Positions 50,603 to 61,702 of a DNA stretch of 64,000 nucleotides are shown here, piece after piece; position 1 is the stretch's first letter, and each line of letters opens with the position of its first letter. This stretch comes from Phaeacidiphilus oryzae TH49 (GTDB lineage: Bacteria; Actinomycetota; Actinomycetes; Streptomycetales; Streptomycetaceae). A program made the translations under genes and the position numbers. The notes beneath the pieces were generated by a model. The model did not search any database. It had not been told where the DNA came from and was given only the letters and a program-made list of their open reading frames with translations. The DNA lies in contig NZ_JQMQ01000005.1 in NCBI RefSeq assembly GCF_000744815.1, positions 5,351,801-5,415,800 on the forward strand. Direction: 5' to 3'.

Positions 50603-51867
50603 CGGGTCCTCCCGTGGACGCGGGTGCGCAGCAGCGGCGCCAGGGCGAGGTCCAGCAGCCCTTCGCCCTCGCCGCCTCGGCCGGCTGCCCCGGCGTCCGG
50701 CTGGGCGCGCCAGGTGACCACCGGCATCCCGTGCTCGGCGAGCGAGAAGCGGAGGGCGCTGCGGTCGATCCGCCACAGCCGCTGGGCCAGCCGCTCGGCC
50801 CGGTCGTGCTCCTCGGCGCGCGGCTCGCTGATCGCCAACTCCACGATCACCACCGGGTTTCCGCGCTCGGCCAGGTCCCGCAGCAGATCCAGGAAGCGCT
50901 CGTCGGCCAGCGGGGTGATCGCGTAGACCAGGGCGCCGCGCGGCAGGGCGGGCGGCGGCAGCCGGTCCAGCTCGGGTGCCGCGAACGAGGTGCCGGAGCG
51001 GACGTCCAGCACGCTCTGCACGATCCGCAGGAACTGGGCCTCCCCGCTGCGCGGCCGCAGCCAGCGCGGGGTCCCGCCGCCGGCCGCGACCACCCCGACC
51101 CGGTCGTGGCCGCGGAGGTACGCGCGGGCGATGCCGGCCGCGACCCGCAGCGAGTCGTCCAGCGTCGAGCGGCCGGTGACCGGATCGGCCACGTCCACGC
51201 AGGCGTCCAGGAGCAGCACGGTGTCCACCGCCCGCTCGGCGGCGAACTGGCTGATCTGCACGGCCCCGCCCCGGCGGGTGGTGGACGGCCAGTGGATCCG
51301 CCGCTGCCGCTCGCCCCAGACGTGCGGCCGCACCCCGACCACCTCGACGCCGTCGCCGTCCTGGGTGGTCGGATGCTCGCCCAGCCGCTCGGGCAGCCGC
51401 ACCGGCACCGGCGTGAGGGAGGCGTCCTCGGCGACCGGGAAGACCTCCGCGAACCCCAGGTCGACCCGGACGGTACGGCGGGCCGCCCCGCCCTCGTCGT
51501 AGAGGTCCAGGTCGGCGGTGCCGAGCGACCAGCGGCCCCAGCGCCGGGCGGTGAGGCGGAAGGTGACGGTCCGCCGCTCCGGGTCCGAGACGACGTCGGC
51601 CAGGGCGACGCCGGGGGAGGGGGTGTACCCGGGGTCGATCCAGGCCGGCCGGGCGTCGTCCGCCCCGGGGAACCGGACGGTGACGGTCGCCTCGATGCTC
51701 TCCCGCTCGAAGCAGCGGCGGGCGGGCGGCGAGACGGCCACCGAGGTCCCGATCCGGCCCGGGCGCCGGTGCCGGGGCACCGCCAGGGCCAGGGCCAGCA
51801 GTGGTCCCGCGGCCAGTGCGAGGAGCCAGCCGTGCCCGGTGACCAGCGCGGCGGCGACCGCGGTCAC
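50599..51867 (-). CDS. DUF58 domain protein (5' end uncertain)
   Basis: A protein of at least 422 residues. Two N-terminal hydrophobic helices precede a beta domain and the DUF58/vWA-like region: GDGVEVVGVRPHVWGERQRRIHWPSTTRRGG in parts, then DTVLLLDACVDV. DUF58 proteins pair with MoxR ATPases in assembly or stress systems. GTG 51867 is the first usual start in frame but lacks a ribosome site, and sensible protein sequence (FAPPPPPPAGWRPAEHTLRG) continues upstream of it. The true start is discussed with the 51868-52196 entry. Confidence 0.8.
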   Translation of the reverse strand: MTAVAAALVTGHGWLLALAAGPLLALALAVPRHRRPGRIGTSVAVSPPARRCFERESIEATVTVRFPGADDARPAWIDPGYTPSPGVALADVVSDPERRTVTFRLTARRWGRWSLGTADLDLYDEGGAARRTVRVDLGFAEVFPVAEDASLTPVPVRLPERLGEHPTTQDGDGVEVVGVRPHVWGERQRRIHWPSTTRRGGAVQISQFAAERAVDTVLLLDACVDVADPVTGRSTLDDSLRVAAGIARAYLRGHDRVGVVAAGGGTPRWLRPRSGEAQFLRIVQSVLDVRSGTSFAAPELDRLPPPALPRGALVYAITPLADERFLDLLRDLAERGNPVVIVELAISEPRAEEHDRAERLAQRLWRIDRSALRFSLAEHGMPVVTWRAQPDAGAAGRGGEGEGLLDLALAPLLRTRVHGRTR

Positions 51868-52192
51868 CGCGACCGAGAGACCGCGCAGGGTGTGCTCGGC
51901 GGGGCGCCACCCGGCCGGCGGCGGAGGCGGCGGCGCGAAGGCGCCGTCCCGCGCCCCGCGGGCCCCAACGCGCGGGCCACGGCGCTCTCCGCGCCCGCTC
52001 GCGCCGTCGTTCCCGTCCCTGTTCCGGCGCGCGCACCGGCGCCGGTGCCCTCGCTCCCGCTCGCACGCTCCCGCTCGCGCGCGTCCCAGCGCCGCGCCCG
52101 CTCTCTGCGGTGCTCCTGGTATCGGCGGCGGGCAGCCCGCTGCGCACGCCCCGCGCGAGCCTCCGCGCGCCGGCGCCGGACCTGACCGGAGG

Positions 52193-52196
<4 letters not shown>
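51868..52196 (-). other. unresolved 5' part of the DUF58 gene (possible frameshift)
   Basis: A TTG (52196-52194) overlaps the MoxR stop codon and opens a frame coding a basic, coiled-coil-like stretch (RRRRAEARAGRAQRAARRRY). That frame is not the DUF58 frame. The DUF58 frame is open here but has no ATG, GTG or TTG. Either a frameshift (real or from sequencing) lies near 51930-51960, or a rare start such as CTG is used. Confidence 0.5.
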
Positions 52197-53286
<1,090 letters not shown>

Positions 53287-53290
<4 letters not shown>

Positions 53291-53889
53291 TCTGCTCCCT
53301 CGGGTCCCTCGGCTGTCTTCGGATACGGCGGCCCGAACTGCCCGGCCCGGCCGAGCTGCGTCGGGAGTCCGCGGAGGCTCTCCAGCCGCTCCACCAGCGC
53401 GGTCACGGTCTCGGCCGGCACGGGTCTGGGGTAGCCGGCGTGGCGGGCGGTGTGCGGCGGGGGTGCCGGGTCGGTGCCGCCCGGACGGGACGGGTCGATC
53501 CACGGCCACACGTCCGGCCCGACCAGCGCGGCCGCCCGGCTCCGCTCGGTGTGCAGCGAGACGCCGTACCCCTCCGCGAGCCGGGCCGCGTAGAGCCGCT
53601 CCAGGACCGGGCGCAGTCGCCACTCGTAGCCGTCCTGGGTGCCCAGGGCGTCGTCGACGGCGCCGGCGAGCTGGCGCAGCGACGGCTCGCGCGAGCTGAG
53701 CAGCCGCAGCCGGTCGTGGCCGACGCCGTCGGTGGCGGCGGCGCCCAGCGCGAACCGGGCGATCACCGCGATCGCGGCGAGCAGCAGCGCGGCGCCCACC
53801 CCGGCGGCGGCCCCGCCGCCGACCACGGCGAGCGCGGTCTCCCCGCCTATGGCGAGGATCAGCAGTGCGATGACGGTATGGCGCTCCAT
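53287..53889 (-). CDS. membrane protein of the MoxR operon
   Basis: A 200-residue protein. Two N-terminal hydrophobic helices (ALLILAIGGETALAVVGG, AALLLAAIAVIARFALG) are followed by a soluble Arg/Pro-rich domain (LRPVLERLYAARLAEGYGVSL). It lies 2 bp after the DUF4129 gene and overlaps the MoxR gene, so it clearly belongs to the operon. No family is recognised; its place suggests a membrane partner of the MoxR/DUF58 complex. Confidence 0.78.
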
Positions 53890-53891
53890 GG

Positions 53892-54911
53892 CTACCGACT
53901 CACCCCCGACGCTTCCTTGGTCCCGGCTGCTCCGGTCGGTCCGGCCGCTTCGGCCGCTCCGGTTGGTCCTCTGCTCAACTCGCCGTCCAGCACGTCCAAT
54001 GCGGCCCTCGCCTCGTCCCGTTGCCGTTCCGCCATGGGATGGCTGGAGTACCGGGCCTCCCGGAAGAGCCCGGCCAGTCCGCCGGCGGCGGTCGCGGCCG
54101 CCCCCGCCAGCAGGCCGCGGCCGGCGGCCCGGGACAGCAGCTCGCTCGGGCTGTCCGAGCGGCGTACCGCGAGCCCCCGCCCGGCCAGGGCGTTCTCCAT
54201 GGCGACGTAGGCGCCGATGATCGCGGTACGCGGGTCGTCACCGCGCAGGGCGGCGAGCCCGGCGTCCACGGCGTCCGCGAGTGCCGCGCGATCGCCGTCC
54301 GCGCCGGCGGCCGGGGACGGCGCGCGGTCGCGGAGCCGGGCGGCGGCCAGCAGCCTCCCGCCCACCAGCAGCGCCACCGCCAGCAGCGCCAGCACCCCGA
54401 GCCCGATCAGCACTGGCACCAGCGGCAGTTGGAACGCGTGCCCGGCCCGGCCGGTCCCCTGCGGCACCGGCGAGGCGGACGGCGAGGAGGAGTCGGCGGG
54501 GGTGCGTCCGGAGGGCGCGGCCGACGGCCGGGCCACCGTGATCCCGTCGCCCTGGGCAGGGGTGTGCCAGAGGAAGAGGAGCCCCACCGGCAGCGCGACG
54601 GCCGCCCCGGCCAGCAGGGCGAAGACGCCGGTCCGGACCCTGGCCGCGTACAGGGTGGGCTCGGCGGCGAGCGAGCGCTCGCGGCTGCGGCCGCGGTGGC
54701 TGGAGGCGAGGATCGCGCCGCCGACCGCGCAGGCCAGGGCGATCGGAAGGCCGTAGCCGGCCAGCGGGCCGATGGAGCGCAGAGGTGCGTCGCGCGCGCT
54801 GTTCAGCGCGAGCGCGGCGACGAGGAGGGCGACCAGGACGAGGGCGGCGGCGACGGGGTTCCCGCTGCGGGCCGTGCGGGGACGCCGCCGGTTCCGCTCC
54901 GGTATCGCCAC
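53892..54911 (-). CDS. DUF4129 membrane protein
   Basis: A 339-residue protein with three to four hydrophobic helices (ALVLVALLVAALALNSA, YGLPIALACAVGGAILA, VFALLAGAAVALPVGLLFLW, LIGLGVLALLAVALLVGG) and a Pro/Ser loop. The C-terminal DUF4129 domain is IIGAYVAMENALAGRGLAVRRSDSPSELLSRA, then FREARYSSHPM. Such domains often accompany transglutaminase-like and MoxR/DUF58 genes. GTG 54911 has GGAG 9 nt upstream. It is the first gene of the operon. Confidence 0.83.
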   Translation of the reverse strand: MAIPERNRRRPRTARSGNPVAAALVLVALLVAALALNSARDAPLRSIGPLAGYGLPIALACAVGGAILASSHRGRSRERSLAAEPTLYAARVRTGVFALLAGAAVALPVGLLFLWHTPAQGDGITVARPSAAPSGRTPADSSSPSASPVPQGTGRAGHAFQLPLVPVLIGLGVLALLAVALLVGGRLLAAARLRDRAPSPAAGADGDRAALADAVDAGLAALRGDDPRTAIIGAYVAMENALAGRGLAVRRSDSPSELLSRAAGRGLLAGAAATAAGGLAGLFREARYSSHPMAERQRDEARAALDVLDGELSRGPTGAAEAAGPTGAAGTKEASGVSR

Positions 54912-55112
54912 GTGTCTGAGCTCCCCGCTGCGCGCCTTCGTCCAGGGTGGCCCACAGGTTCCCACACCCACCGGCCGCCTGTCACTGCGGGATCTTCTCG
55001 CCCCCGCCGCCGCCCTTTCACCGTTCCCGGGCCGCCCCGGGGCCGCCCGGGGTCCCCCGGGGCCGCCGTCCCCGGCGCCCCGCACCCGCGGCCTGCGGCG
55101 CGCCCGCGGTGC

Positions 55113-56882
55113 TCAGCCCTCGCGCCAGCGGTTGGTGAGGGGGAGGCGGCGGTCGCGGCCGAAGGCCTTGGGGGAGATCTTGGTGCCCGGGGGGTACTGG
55201 CGCCGCTTGTACTCCGCGCCGTCGATCAGGCGGAGGATCCGGTCCACCACCGCGGCCTCGAAGCCCTGGGCGATGATCGCCTCGCGCCCCTCGTCGCGGT
55301 CGACGTACGCCTCGATGACGGCGTCCAGCACCTCGTAGTCCGGCAGCGAGTCGGTGTCCACCTGGCCGGGCCGCAGCTCCGCCGACGGCGGCTTGGTGAT
55401 CGAGTTCGGCGGGATCGGCGGGGTCTCCCCCCGCCGCTCCGCCTCCTCGTTGCGCCACCGCGCCAGCGCCCAGACCAGCGTCTTCGGCACGTCCTTGATG
55501 GGGGCGAAGGCCCCCACCGAGTCGCCGTAGAGGGTCGAGTAGCCGGTGGCCAACTCGCTCTTGTTGCCCGGCGCGAGGACGATGTGGCCCTCCTGGTTGG
55601 AGACCGCCATCAGCGTCGTGCCGCGCAGCCGGGACTGCAGGTTCTCCTCGGCCAGGCCGGTGAGCTTCAGCTGCTCCAGGTAGGCGTCGAACATCGGCGC
55701 GATCGGCACCGTGCGCAGGTTGAGGCCGGTGCGCTCGGCGAGGTCGGCCGCGTCCCCCTTGGAGTGCTCGGAGGAGTAGCGGGAGGGCATCGAGATGCCG
55801 TGGACGCCGGCCGCCCCGATCGCGTCCACCGCGATCGCCGCGACCAGCGCCGAGTCGATGCCGCCGGAGAGCCCGATCAGCACGCTGCGGAAGCCGTTCT
55901 TCTCGACGTACGCGCGGACGCCGGTGACCAGCGCGGAGTAGACCTCGCCGAGCTCGTCGAGCCGGGGCGCCTCCTCGGCGGTGATCGGCGCGGCCGGCGC
56001 CGGCGAGGGCTCGCCGCCGAGGTCGACGTGGACGATCCGCATGCCGTCCGCGACCTGCGTGCCGTCGTCGTCGGCGATGGCCCCCTCCGCGGCCGGGAGC
56101 TCCAGGTCGAGGAGGACGCAGCCCTCCTCGAACTGCGGGGCCCGGGCGAGGGTCTCGCCGTCCGCGGAGACCACGAGCGAGTCGCCGTCGAAGACCAGCT
56201 CGTCCTGGCCGCCGACCAGGTTGAGGTAGGCCAGGGTGCAGCCGGCCTCCGCGGCCCGGCGGCGGACCAGCTCCAGCCGGACGTCGTCCTTGTTCCGCTC
56301 GTACGGCGAGGCGTTGACGGTCAGCAGCAGTCCGGCGCCGGCCTGGCGGGCGGCCCGCACCCGGCCGCCGTCCTGCCAGATGTCCTCGCAGATGGCCAGC
56401 GCCACGTCCACGCCGTGCCGGCGGACGACCACCAGCTGGTCGCCGGGGACGAAGTAGCGGGCCTCGTCGAAGACGCCGTAGTTGGGCAGGTGGTGCTTGG
56501 CGAAGCGGGTCGCCACGGCGCCGTCCATCAGCACCGCGGCGCAGTTCTGCGGGGTGCCGGCGGGCATGCCGTAGCGCGGCTTGTCGGTGTCCGAGCGGCC
56601 GAGGTAGCCGACCACGACCGGGACGCCGCCGAGGCCCTCCGCCTTCAGCCGCCCGGCGAGGGCGACCAGGGCGGCCCGGGAGGCGGCGACGAAGGAGCCG
56701 CGCAGCGCCAGGTCCTCGACCGGGTAGCCGGTCAGCGCCTGCTCGGGGAAGGCGACCAGCTGGGCACCCCGGTCGGCGGCGTGCCTGGTCCAGCTGACGA
56801 TCCGGTCGCTGTTGCCGGAGAGGTCGCCCACGGTGGCGTCGATCTGGTTGAGTGCGAGGCGGAGGTGGCGGAGGTTCGGCAC
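55113..56882 (-). CDS. nadE: glutamine-dependent NAD+ synthetase
   Basis: A 589-residue two-domain enzyme. The N-terminal nitrilase-like glutaminase has the triad Glu47 (FPEQAL), Lys129 (KHHLPNYG) and Cys165 (AICEDIW). The C-terminal synthetase has the ATP loop LSGGIDSAL and SMPSRYSSEHSKGDA. It converts deamido-NAD to NAD using glutamine and ATP. It is divergent from glnA2 over a 167-bp gap, a gene order that I recall from S. coelicolor. The frame could extend upstream, but the ATG fits the family start. Confidence 0.95.
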   Translation of the reverse strand: MPNLRHLRLALNQIDATVGDLSGNSDRIVSWTRHAADRGAQLVAFPEQALTGYPVEDLALRGSFVAASRAALVALAGRLKAEGLGGVPVVVGYLGRSDTDKPRYGMPAGTPQNCAAVLMDGAVATRFAKHHLPNYGVFDEARYFVPGDQLVVVRRHGVDVALAICEDIWQDGGRVRAARQAGAGLLLTVNASPYERNKDDVRLELVRRRAAEAGCTLAYLNLVGGQDELVFDGDSLVVSADGETLARAPQFEEGCVLLDLELPAAEGAIADDDGTQVADGMRIVHVDLGGEPSPAPAAPITAEEAPRLDELGEVYSALVTGVRAYVEKNGFRSVLIGLSGGIDSALVAAIAVDAIGAAGVHGISMPSRYSSEHSKGDAADLAERTGLNLRTVPIAPMFDAYLEQLKLTGLAEENLQSRLRGTTLMAVSNQEGHIVLAPGNKSELATGYSTLYGDSVGAFAPIKDVPKTLVWALARWRNEEAERRGETPPIPPNSITKPPSAELRPGQVDTDSLPDYEVLDAVIEAYVDRDEGREAIIAQGFEAAVVDRILRLIDGAEYKRRQYPPGTKISPKAFGRDRRLPLTNRWREG

Positions 56883-57049
56883 GGCTCAACTCTAATCGTC
56901 GCTTCGACGACAGGGCCATGCGGTCAGTCAGCGGTACGGCGTACACGCGGATGTGCGAGTCTCCGCCATGATGGGCACTCGGACGTGTGGCGACCCGTAT
57001 GCGGTACACGCGTAACACAGGCGCAAAGAGCAGAGGTGACACTGTCGGC

Positions 57050-58411
57050 ATGGGCAAGCAGCAGGAGTTCGTTCTCCGGACTCTCGAAGAGCGGGACATC
57101 CGGTTCGTCCGGCTGTGGTTCACCGACGTCCTCGGGTTCCTGAAGTCGGTGGCGGTCGCCCCGGCCGAGCTGGACCAGGCCTTCGAGGAGGGCATGGGCT
57201 TCGACGGCTCGGCGATCGAGGGCTTCGCACGCGTCTACGAGTCCGACATGATCGCCAAGCCGGACCCGTCCACCTTCCAGATACTGCCGTGGCGGTCCGA
57301 GTCCCCGGGCACCGCGCGGATGTTCTGCGACATCCTGATGCCGGACGGCTCGCCGTCCTTCGCCGATCCGCGCTACGTCCTGAAGCGCACCCTGGAGAAG
57401 GCGTCGAACCTGGGCTTCACCTTCTACACCCACCCGGAGATCGAGTTCTTCCTGCTGAAGGACCAGCCGGTGGACGGCTCGGTGCCGACGCCCGCGGACC
57501 GCTCCGGCTACTTCGACCACACCCCGCGCGGCATCGGCCACGACTTCCGCCGGCAGGCCATCACCATGCTGGAGTCGATGGGCATCTCGGTGGAGTTCTC
57601 CCACCACGAGGGCGCCCCTGGCCAGCAGGAGATCGACCTGCGCTACGCGGACGCGCTGACCACGGCGGACAACATCATGACCTTCCGCCTGGTGATGAAG
57701 GAGGTCGCCCTGGAGCAGGGCGCCCACGCCTCCTTCATGCCGAAGCCGTTCTCCGAGTACCCGGGCTCCGGGATGCACACCCACCTCTCGCTCTTCGAGG
57801 GCGACCGGAACGCCTTCCACGAGGCGGGCTCCGAGTACCAGCTCTCCAAGGTGGGGCGGTCGTTCATCGCCGGCCTGCTGCGGCACGCGGGCGAGATCTC
57901 GGCGATCACCAACCAGTGGGTGAACTCCTACAAGCGGATCTGGGGCGGCTCGCAGCGCGAGGCCGGCGCGGGCGGCGAGGCGCCGTCGTACATCTGCTGG
58001 GGCCACAACAACCGGTCCGCGCTGATCCGGGTGCCGATGTACAAGCCGGGGAAGCAGGGCTCGACCCGGGTCGAGATCCGCTCCCTGGACACCGGCTGCA
58101 ACCCGTACCTGGCATACGCGGTCATCCTGGCGGCCGGCCTGAAGGGCATCCAGGAGGGCTACGAGCTGCCGCCCGGGTCGGGCGACGACGTCTGGGCGCT
58201 CTCCGACGCCGAGCGCCGCGCGCTGGGCATCGAGCCGCTGCCGCAGAACCTGGGCGAGGCGATCTCGCTGATGGAGCGCAGCGAACTCGTCGCGGAGACC
58301 CTGGGCGAGCACGTCTACGACTTCTTCCTGCGGAACAAGAAGTCGGAGTGGGAGGAGTACCGCTCCGAGGTCACCCCGTTCGAGCTGCGGCGGCTGCTGC
58401 CGGTGCTCTGA
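57050..58411 (+). CDS. glnA2: type I glutamine synthetase-like enzyme GlnA2 (gamma-glutamylpolyamine synthetase candidate)
   Basis: A 453-residue GS-fold enzyme: beta-grasp domain FVRLWFTDVLGFLKSVAV, metal/glutamate site PEIEFFLL, QQEIDLRYADALTTADN, GSGMHTHLSLF, and ATP/ammonia residues NNRSALIRVP. In the loop where adenylylated enzymes have Tyr (NLYDLPPEE in E. coli), the aligned DDVWALS has Trp, so GlnE-type control is unlikely. The S. coelicolor orthologue GlnA2 has been reported as a gamma-glutamylpolyamine synthetase; I transfer this by gene order and length. ATG 57050 follows AGAGGTGA. A strong terminator separates it from glnE. Confidence 0.9.
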   Translation: MGKQQEFVLRTLEERDIRFVRLWFTDVLGFLKSVAVAPAELDQAFEEGMGFDGSAIEGFARVYESDMIAKPDPSTFQILPWRSESPGTARMFCDILMPDGSPSFADPRYVLKRTLEKASNLGFTFYTHPEIEFFLLKDQPVDGSVPTPADRSGYFDHTPRGIGHDFRRQAITMLESMGISVEFSHHEGAPGQQEIDLRYADALTTADNIMTFRLVMKEVALEQGAHASFMPKPFSEYPGSGMHTHLSLFEGDRNAFHEAGSEYQLSKVGRSFIAGLLRHAGEISAITNQWVNSYKRIWGGSQREAGAGGEAPSYICWGHNNRSALIRVPMYKPGKQGSTRVEIRSLDTGCNPYLAYAVILAAGLKGIQEGYELPPGSGDDVWALSDAERRALGIEPLPQNLGEAISLMERSELVAETLGEHVYDFFLRNKKSEWEEYRSEVTPFELRRLLPVL

Positions 58412-58422
58412 GGCGGTTCCGG

Positions 58423-58463
58423 CGCCCCGGAAGCCGAGTCCGCGCGGCTCGGCTTCCGGGGCG
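58423..58463 (+). terminator. glnA2 terminator
   Basis: A perfect 16-bp stem (58423-58438 with 58448-58463) and a 9-nt loop begin 12 nt after the stop codon. It is one of the strongest hairpins of the window. Confidence 0.8.
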
Positions 58464-58548
58464 TCAGCGCGTCCCCACAGGGAAAGACAACTTCCGAGCA
58501 CTTAGGCTCATGGATGATCAACAGTGATCCGCTCGGAGGTGTCGGCAG

Positions 58549-61500
58549 ATGGAGACGCGTCGCGTCAACCCGGCGGGGAAGCTTGCGCGACGCGGATTCT
58601 CGGACCCGGAGAGCGCCGTCCGGCTGCTGGACGGCGCCGCGCTGGCGGAGGTCCGGGGCGACTCCCTGCTGCTGGACGCGCTCGGCGCCACCGCCGATCC
58701 GGATCTCGCCCTGCGCGCCCTCTCCGACCTGGCCGAGGCCATCGAGGAGGAGTCCGAACGGCGGGCGCTGCTGGACACCCTGACGACCAGTAAGCCGCTG
58801 CGCGACCGCCTGCTCGGCATCCTCGGTGCCAGCGCCGCGCTCGGCGAGCACCTGGCCCGGCACCCCCACGACTGGCACACCCTGGTCACCTTCGAGGTCC
58901 GGGACATCCACCCCGGCCCGGAGGAGTTCCTCCGGGCGCTCTACGACCGGGTCTGGGGCTCGGGCGCGGTGAGCGGGGAGGACCCCAGGGACGCCCTGCG
59001 GGCCGGTTACCGGCAGTGCCTGCTGGCGATCGCCGCCCGGGACCTGACCGGCACCGCGGACCTCACCCAGACCACCGCCGAGCTGGCCGACCTCGCCGGG
59101 GCGACCCTGCAGGCCGCCCTGGACATCGCCGAGCAGGAGGAGCCAGCGGCGGCCAGGGCCTGCCGGCTCGCGGTGATCGCGATGGGGAAGGCCGGCGGAC
59201 GGGAGCTCAACTACGTCTCCGACGTGGACGTCGTCTTCGTCGCCGAGCCGCGCACCCCGCCCGGGGCGCCCGGCGGGGCCGCCGGCGAGCCCGACGAGGC
59301 CGCGGCCGTGCAGGCCGCCACCCGGCTGGCCGCCGCCATGATGCGGATCTGCTCGGACACCACCGGCGCCGGCACCATCTGGCAGGTCGACGCCAACCTC
59401 CGCCCGGAGGGCCGCAACGGGCCCCTCGTCCGGACCCTCTCCTCGCACCTCGCCTACTACCAGCGCTGGGCCAAGACCTGGGAGTTCCAGGCGCTCCTCA
59501 AGGCCCGCCCGATGGCCGGCGACGCCGATCTCGGGCAGGCCTACCTGGACGCGGTCACCCCGATGGTCTGGCAGGCCGCGGACCGGGAGAACTTCGTCGC
59601 GGACGTGCGGCGGATGCGGCGCCGGGTGGAGGAGGCCATCCCGCGGGCCGAACTGGAGCGCGAGCTGAAGCTCGGCCCGGGCGGACTGCGGGACGTCGAG
59701 TTCTCCGTGCAGCTCCTCCAGCTGGTGCACGGGCGCACGGACCCCTCGCTGCGCAGCGCCAACACCCTGACCGCGCTCGCCGACCTGTCGGCCGGCGGTT
59801 ACGTCGGGCGGGCGGACGCCGCCGCGCTGGACGCGGCCTACCGGTTCCTGCGCGCCATGGAGCACCGGATCCAGCTGTTCCGGCTCCGCAGGACCCACCT
59901 CGTACCGACCGACGAGGACGATCTGCGGCGGCTGGCCCGGTCGCTGGGCTTCGTCCGGGAGCCGATCGCCGAGCTGCGCAAGGAGTGGAAGCGGCACGCC
60001 GTCGAGGTCCGCCGGCTGCACGAGAAGCTGTTCTACCGGCCGCTGCTGGACGCCGTGGCCCGGCTCAACGCCGAGGCCGGCCTCGGCGAGGGCGAGGTGA
60101 TCGGCGAGGCCGGGCTCGCGCTCAGCGCGCAGGCCGCCCGCACTCGTCTGGAGGCCCTCGGCTACGCCGACCCGGCGGCCGCCCTGCGGCACATCTCCGC
60201 CCTCGCCACCGGTGTGACCAGGAAGGCCGCGATCCAGCGCACCCTGCTGCCGGTGATGCTCGACTGGTTCGGCGACTCGGCCGACCCGGACGCCGGGCTG
60301 CTCGCCTTCCGCAAGGTCTCCGACTCGCTCGGCTCCACGCCCTGGTATCTGCGGCTGCTGCGGGACGAGGGGGCGGCGGCGGAGAACCTGGCCCGGATCC
60401 TCGCCTCCGGCCGGCTCGCCCCCGACCTGCTGCTGCGCGCCCCGGAGGCGGTCGCGCTGCTCGGCGACCCGGACGGCCTGGTGCCGCGCACCCAGGAGGC
60501 GCTGGACCGGGAGATGGCGGCGGCGGTCGGCCGGGCCGAGTCGGCGGAGCAGGGGGTGGCCGCGGTCCGCGGCATCCGCCGCCGCGAGCTGTTCCGGATC
60601 TCGGCCGCCGACGTCCTCGGCCGGCTGGGCGAGGAGCCGCCGGACGCGGCCGAGGCCGTGGGCGAGGCGCTGACCACCCTCAACACGGCGGCGATCGGGG
60701 CCGCGGTGGCGGCCGCGGTCCGCGGCTGGGAGGCCGAGACCGGCGAGCCCCTGCCGACCCGCCCGGCGGTGATCGCGATGGGCCGGTACGGCGGACGCGA
60801 GCTGGGCTACGGCAGCGACGCGGACGTCCTCCTGGTCCACGACCCGCTGCCGGGCGCGGACGAGGAGAAGGCCTCCAACGCCGCCCGGCGGATCTTCGAG
60901 GACGCCCGACGGCTGCTCCAACTCCCCTCCACCGAACCGCCGTTGGTGATCGACGCGGATCTGCGGCCGGAGGGGAGGCAGGGGCCGCTGGTGCGGACCC
61001 TCGCCTCCTACCAGGCGTACTACCGGCGCTGGTCCCGGCCGTGGGAGAGCCAGGCGCTGCTGCGGGCGGCGCCCGCGGTCGGCGATCCGGAGCTGCTGGC
61101 CCGGTTCAAAGAGCTGATCGACCCGCTGCGCTACCCGGCGGCCGGGCTGGGGGAGGGGGACCTGCGGGAGATCCGCCGGATCAAGGCCCGGGTGGAGAAC
61201 GAGCGGCTGCCGCGCGGGGCCGACCGCAGCACCCACACCAAGCTGGGGCCCGGCGGGCTGGCCGACATCGAGTGGACCGTGCAGCTGCTGCAGCTCCAGC
61301 ACGGGCGGGACGTGCCGGGCCTGCGCACCACCAGGACCCGGGAGGCGCTGGCGGCGGCGGTCGGGGCCGGGCTGATCTCCGGGGACGACGCCGCGGTGCT
61401 GGAGGAGGCCTGGGTGCGGGCCACCCTGGTGCGCAACGCGGTGATGCTGGTGCGCGGCCGGGCGGCGGACTCCTTCCCCTCCGACGCCCGCGAGCTGGCC

Positions 61501-61614
61501 GGCGTCTCGCACTACCTCGGGTACGGCGACGGCCACGCCGGCGAGGCGATGGAGGACTACCGCCGGGCGGCGAGGCGCGCGCGGGCGGTCGTGGAGCGGG
61601 TCTTCTACGAGTGA
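58549..61614 (+). CDS. glnE: bifunctional glutamine synthetase adenylyltransferase/deadenylyltransferase
   Basis: A 1021-residue enzyme that adds or removes AMP on glutamine synthetase I according to nitrogen status. Two nucleotidyltransferase domains are visible: [15 protein letters not shown] (~214-228) and [15 protein letters not shown] (~744-758), each with the paired aspartates. Each is followed by an R-rich helix and the block [18 protein letters not shown] or [26 protein letters not shown] precedes the ATG. Its natural target, the main GS I, is not in the window; GlnA2 next door appears to lack the target tyrosine. Confidence 0.95.
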   Translation: METRRVNPAGKLARRGFSDPESAVRLLDGAALAEVRGDSLLLDALGATADPDLALRALSDLAEAIEEESERRALLDTLTTSKPLRDRLLGILGASAALGEHLARHPHDWHTLVTFEVRDIHPGPEEFLRALYDRVWGSGAVSGEDPRDALRAGYRQCLLAIAARDLTGTADLTQTTAELADLAGATLQAALDIAEQEEPAAARACRLAVIAMGKAGGRELNYVSDVDVVFVAEPRTPPGAPGGAAGEPDEAAAVQAATRLAAAMMRICSDTTGAGTIWQVDANLRPEGRNGPLVRTLSSHLAYYQRWAKTWEFQALLKARPMAGDADLGQAYLDAVTPMVWQAADRENFVADVRRMRRRVEEAIPRAELERELKLGPGGLRDVEFSVQLLQLVHGRTDPSLRSANTLTALADLSAGGYVGRADAAALDAAYRFLRAMEHRIQLFRLRRTHLVPTDEDDLRRLARSLGFVREPIAELRKEWKRHAVEVRRLHEKLFYRPLLDAVARLNAEAGLGEGEVIGEAGLALSAQAARTRLEALGYADPAAALRHISALATGVTRKAAIQRTLLPVMLDWFGDSADPDAGLLAFRKVSDSLGSTPWYLRLLRDEGAAAENLARILASGRLAPDLLLRAPEAVALLGDPDGLVPRTQEALDREMAAAVGRAESAEQGVAAVRGIRRRELFRISAADVLGRLGEEPPDAAEAVGEALTTLNTAAIGAAVAAAVRGWEAETGEPLPTRPAVIAMGRYGGRELGYGSDADVLLVHDPLPGADEEKASNAARRIFEDARRLLQLPSTEPPLVIDADLRPEGRQGPLVRTLASYQAYYRRWSRPWESQALLRAAPAVGDPELLARFKELIDPLRYPAAGLGEGDLREIRRIKARVENERLPRGADRSTHTKLGPGGLADIEWTVQLLQLQHGRDVPGLRTTRTREALAAAVGAGLISGDDAAVLEEAWVRATLVRNAVMLVRGRAADSFPSDARELAGVSHYLGYGDGHAGEAMEDYRRAARRARAVVERVFYE

Positions 61615-61634
61615 CGCCGGGCCCGGCGAGCGCT

Positions 61635-61681
61635 GCCGGTCCGAGCGGCCTGGCCGGTCCGAGCGGCCCGGCCGGTCCGAC
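61635..61681 (+). repeat. 18-bp tandem repeat in the glnE-acdS gap
   Basis: GCCGGTCCGAGCGGCC occurs at 61635-61650 and 61653-61668, and its first ten bases occur again at 61671-61680, a period of 18 bp. It lies just before the acdS ribosome site. Confidence 0.7.
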
Positions 61682-61702
61682 CCCCGATCAGAAGGAGTGC
61701 TG

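Noticed and set aside
58315-61536. A 1073-codon open frame antisense to glnE
   Set aside because: High GC suppresses stop codons opposite real genes. The translation is repetitive Arg/Gly/Val/Gln-rich and glnE on the other strand is unmistakable.
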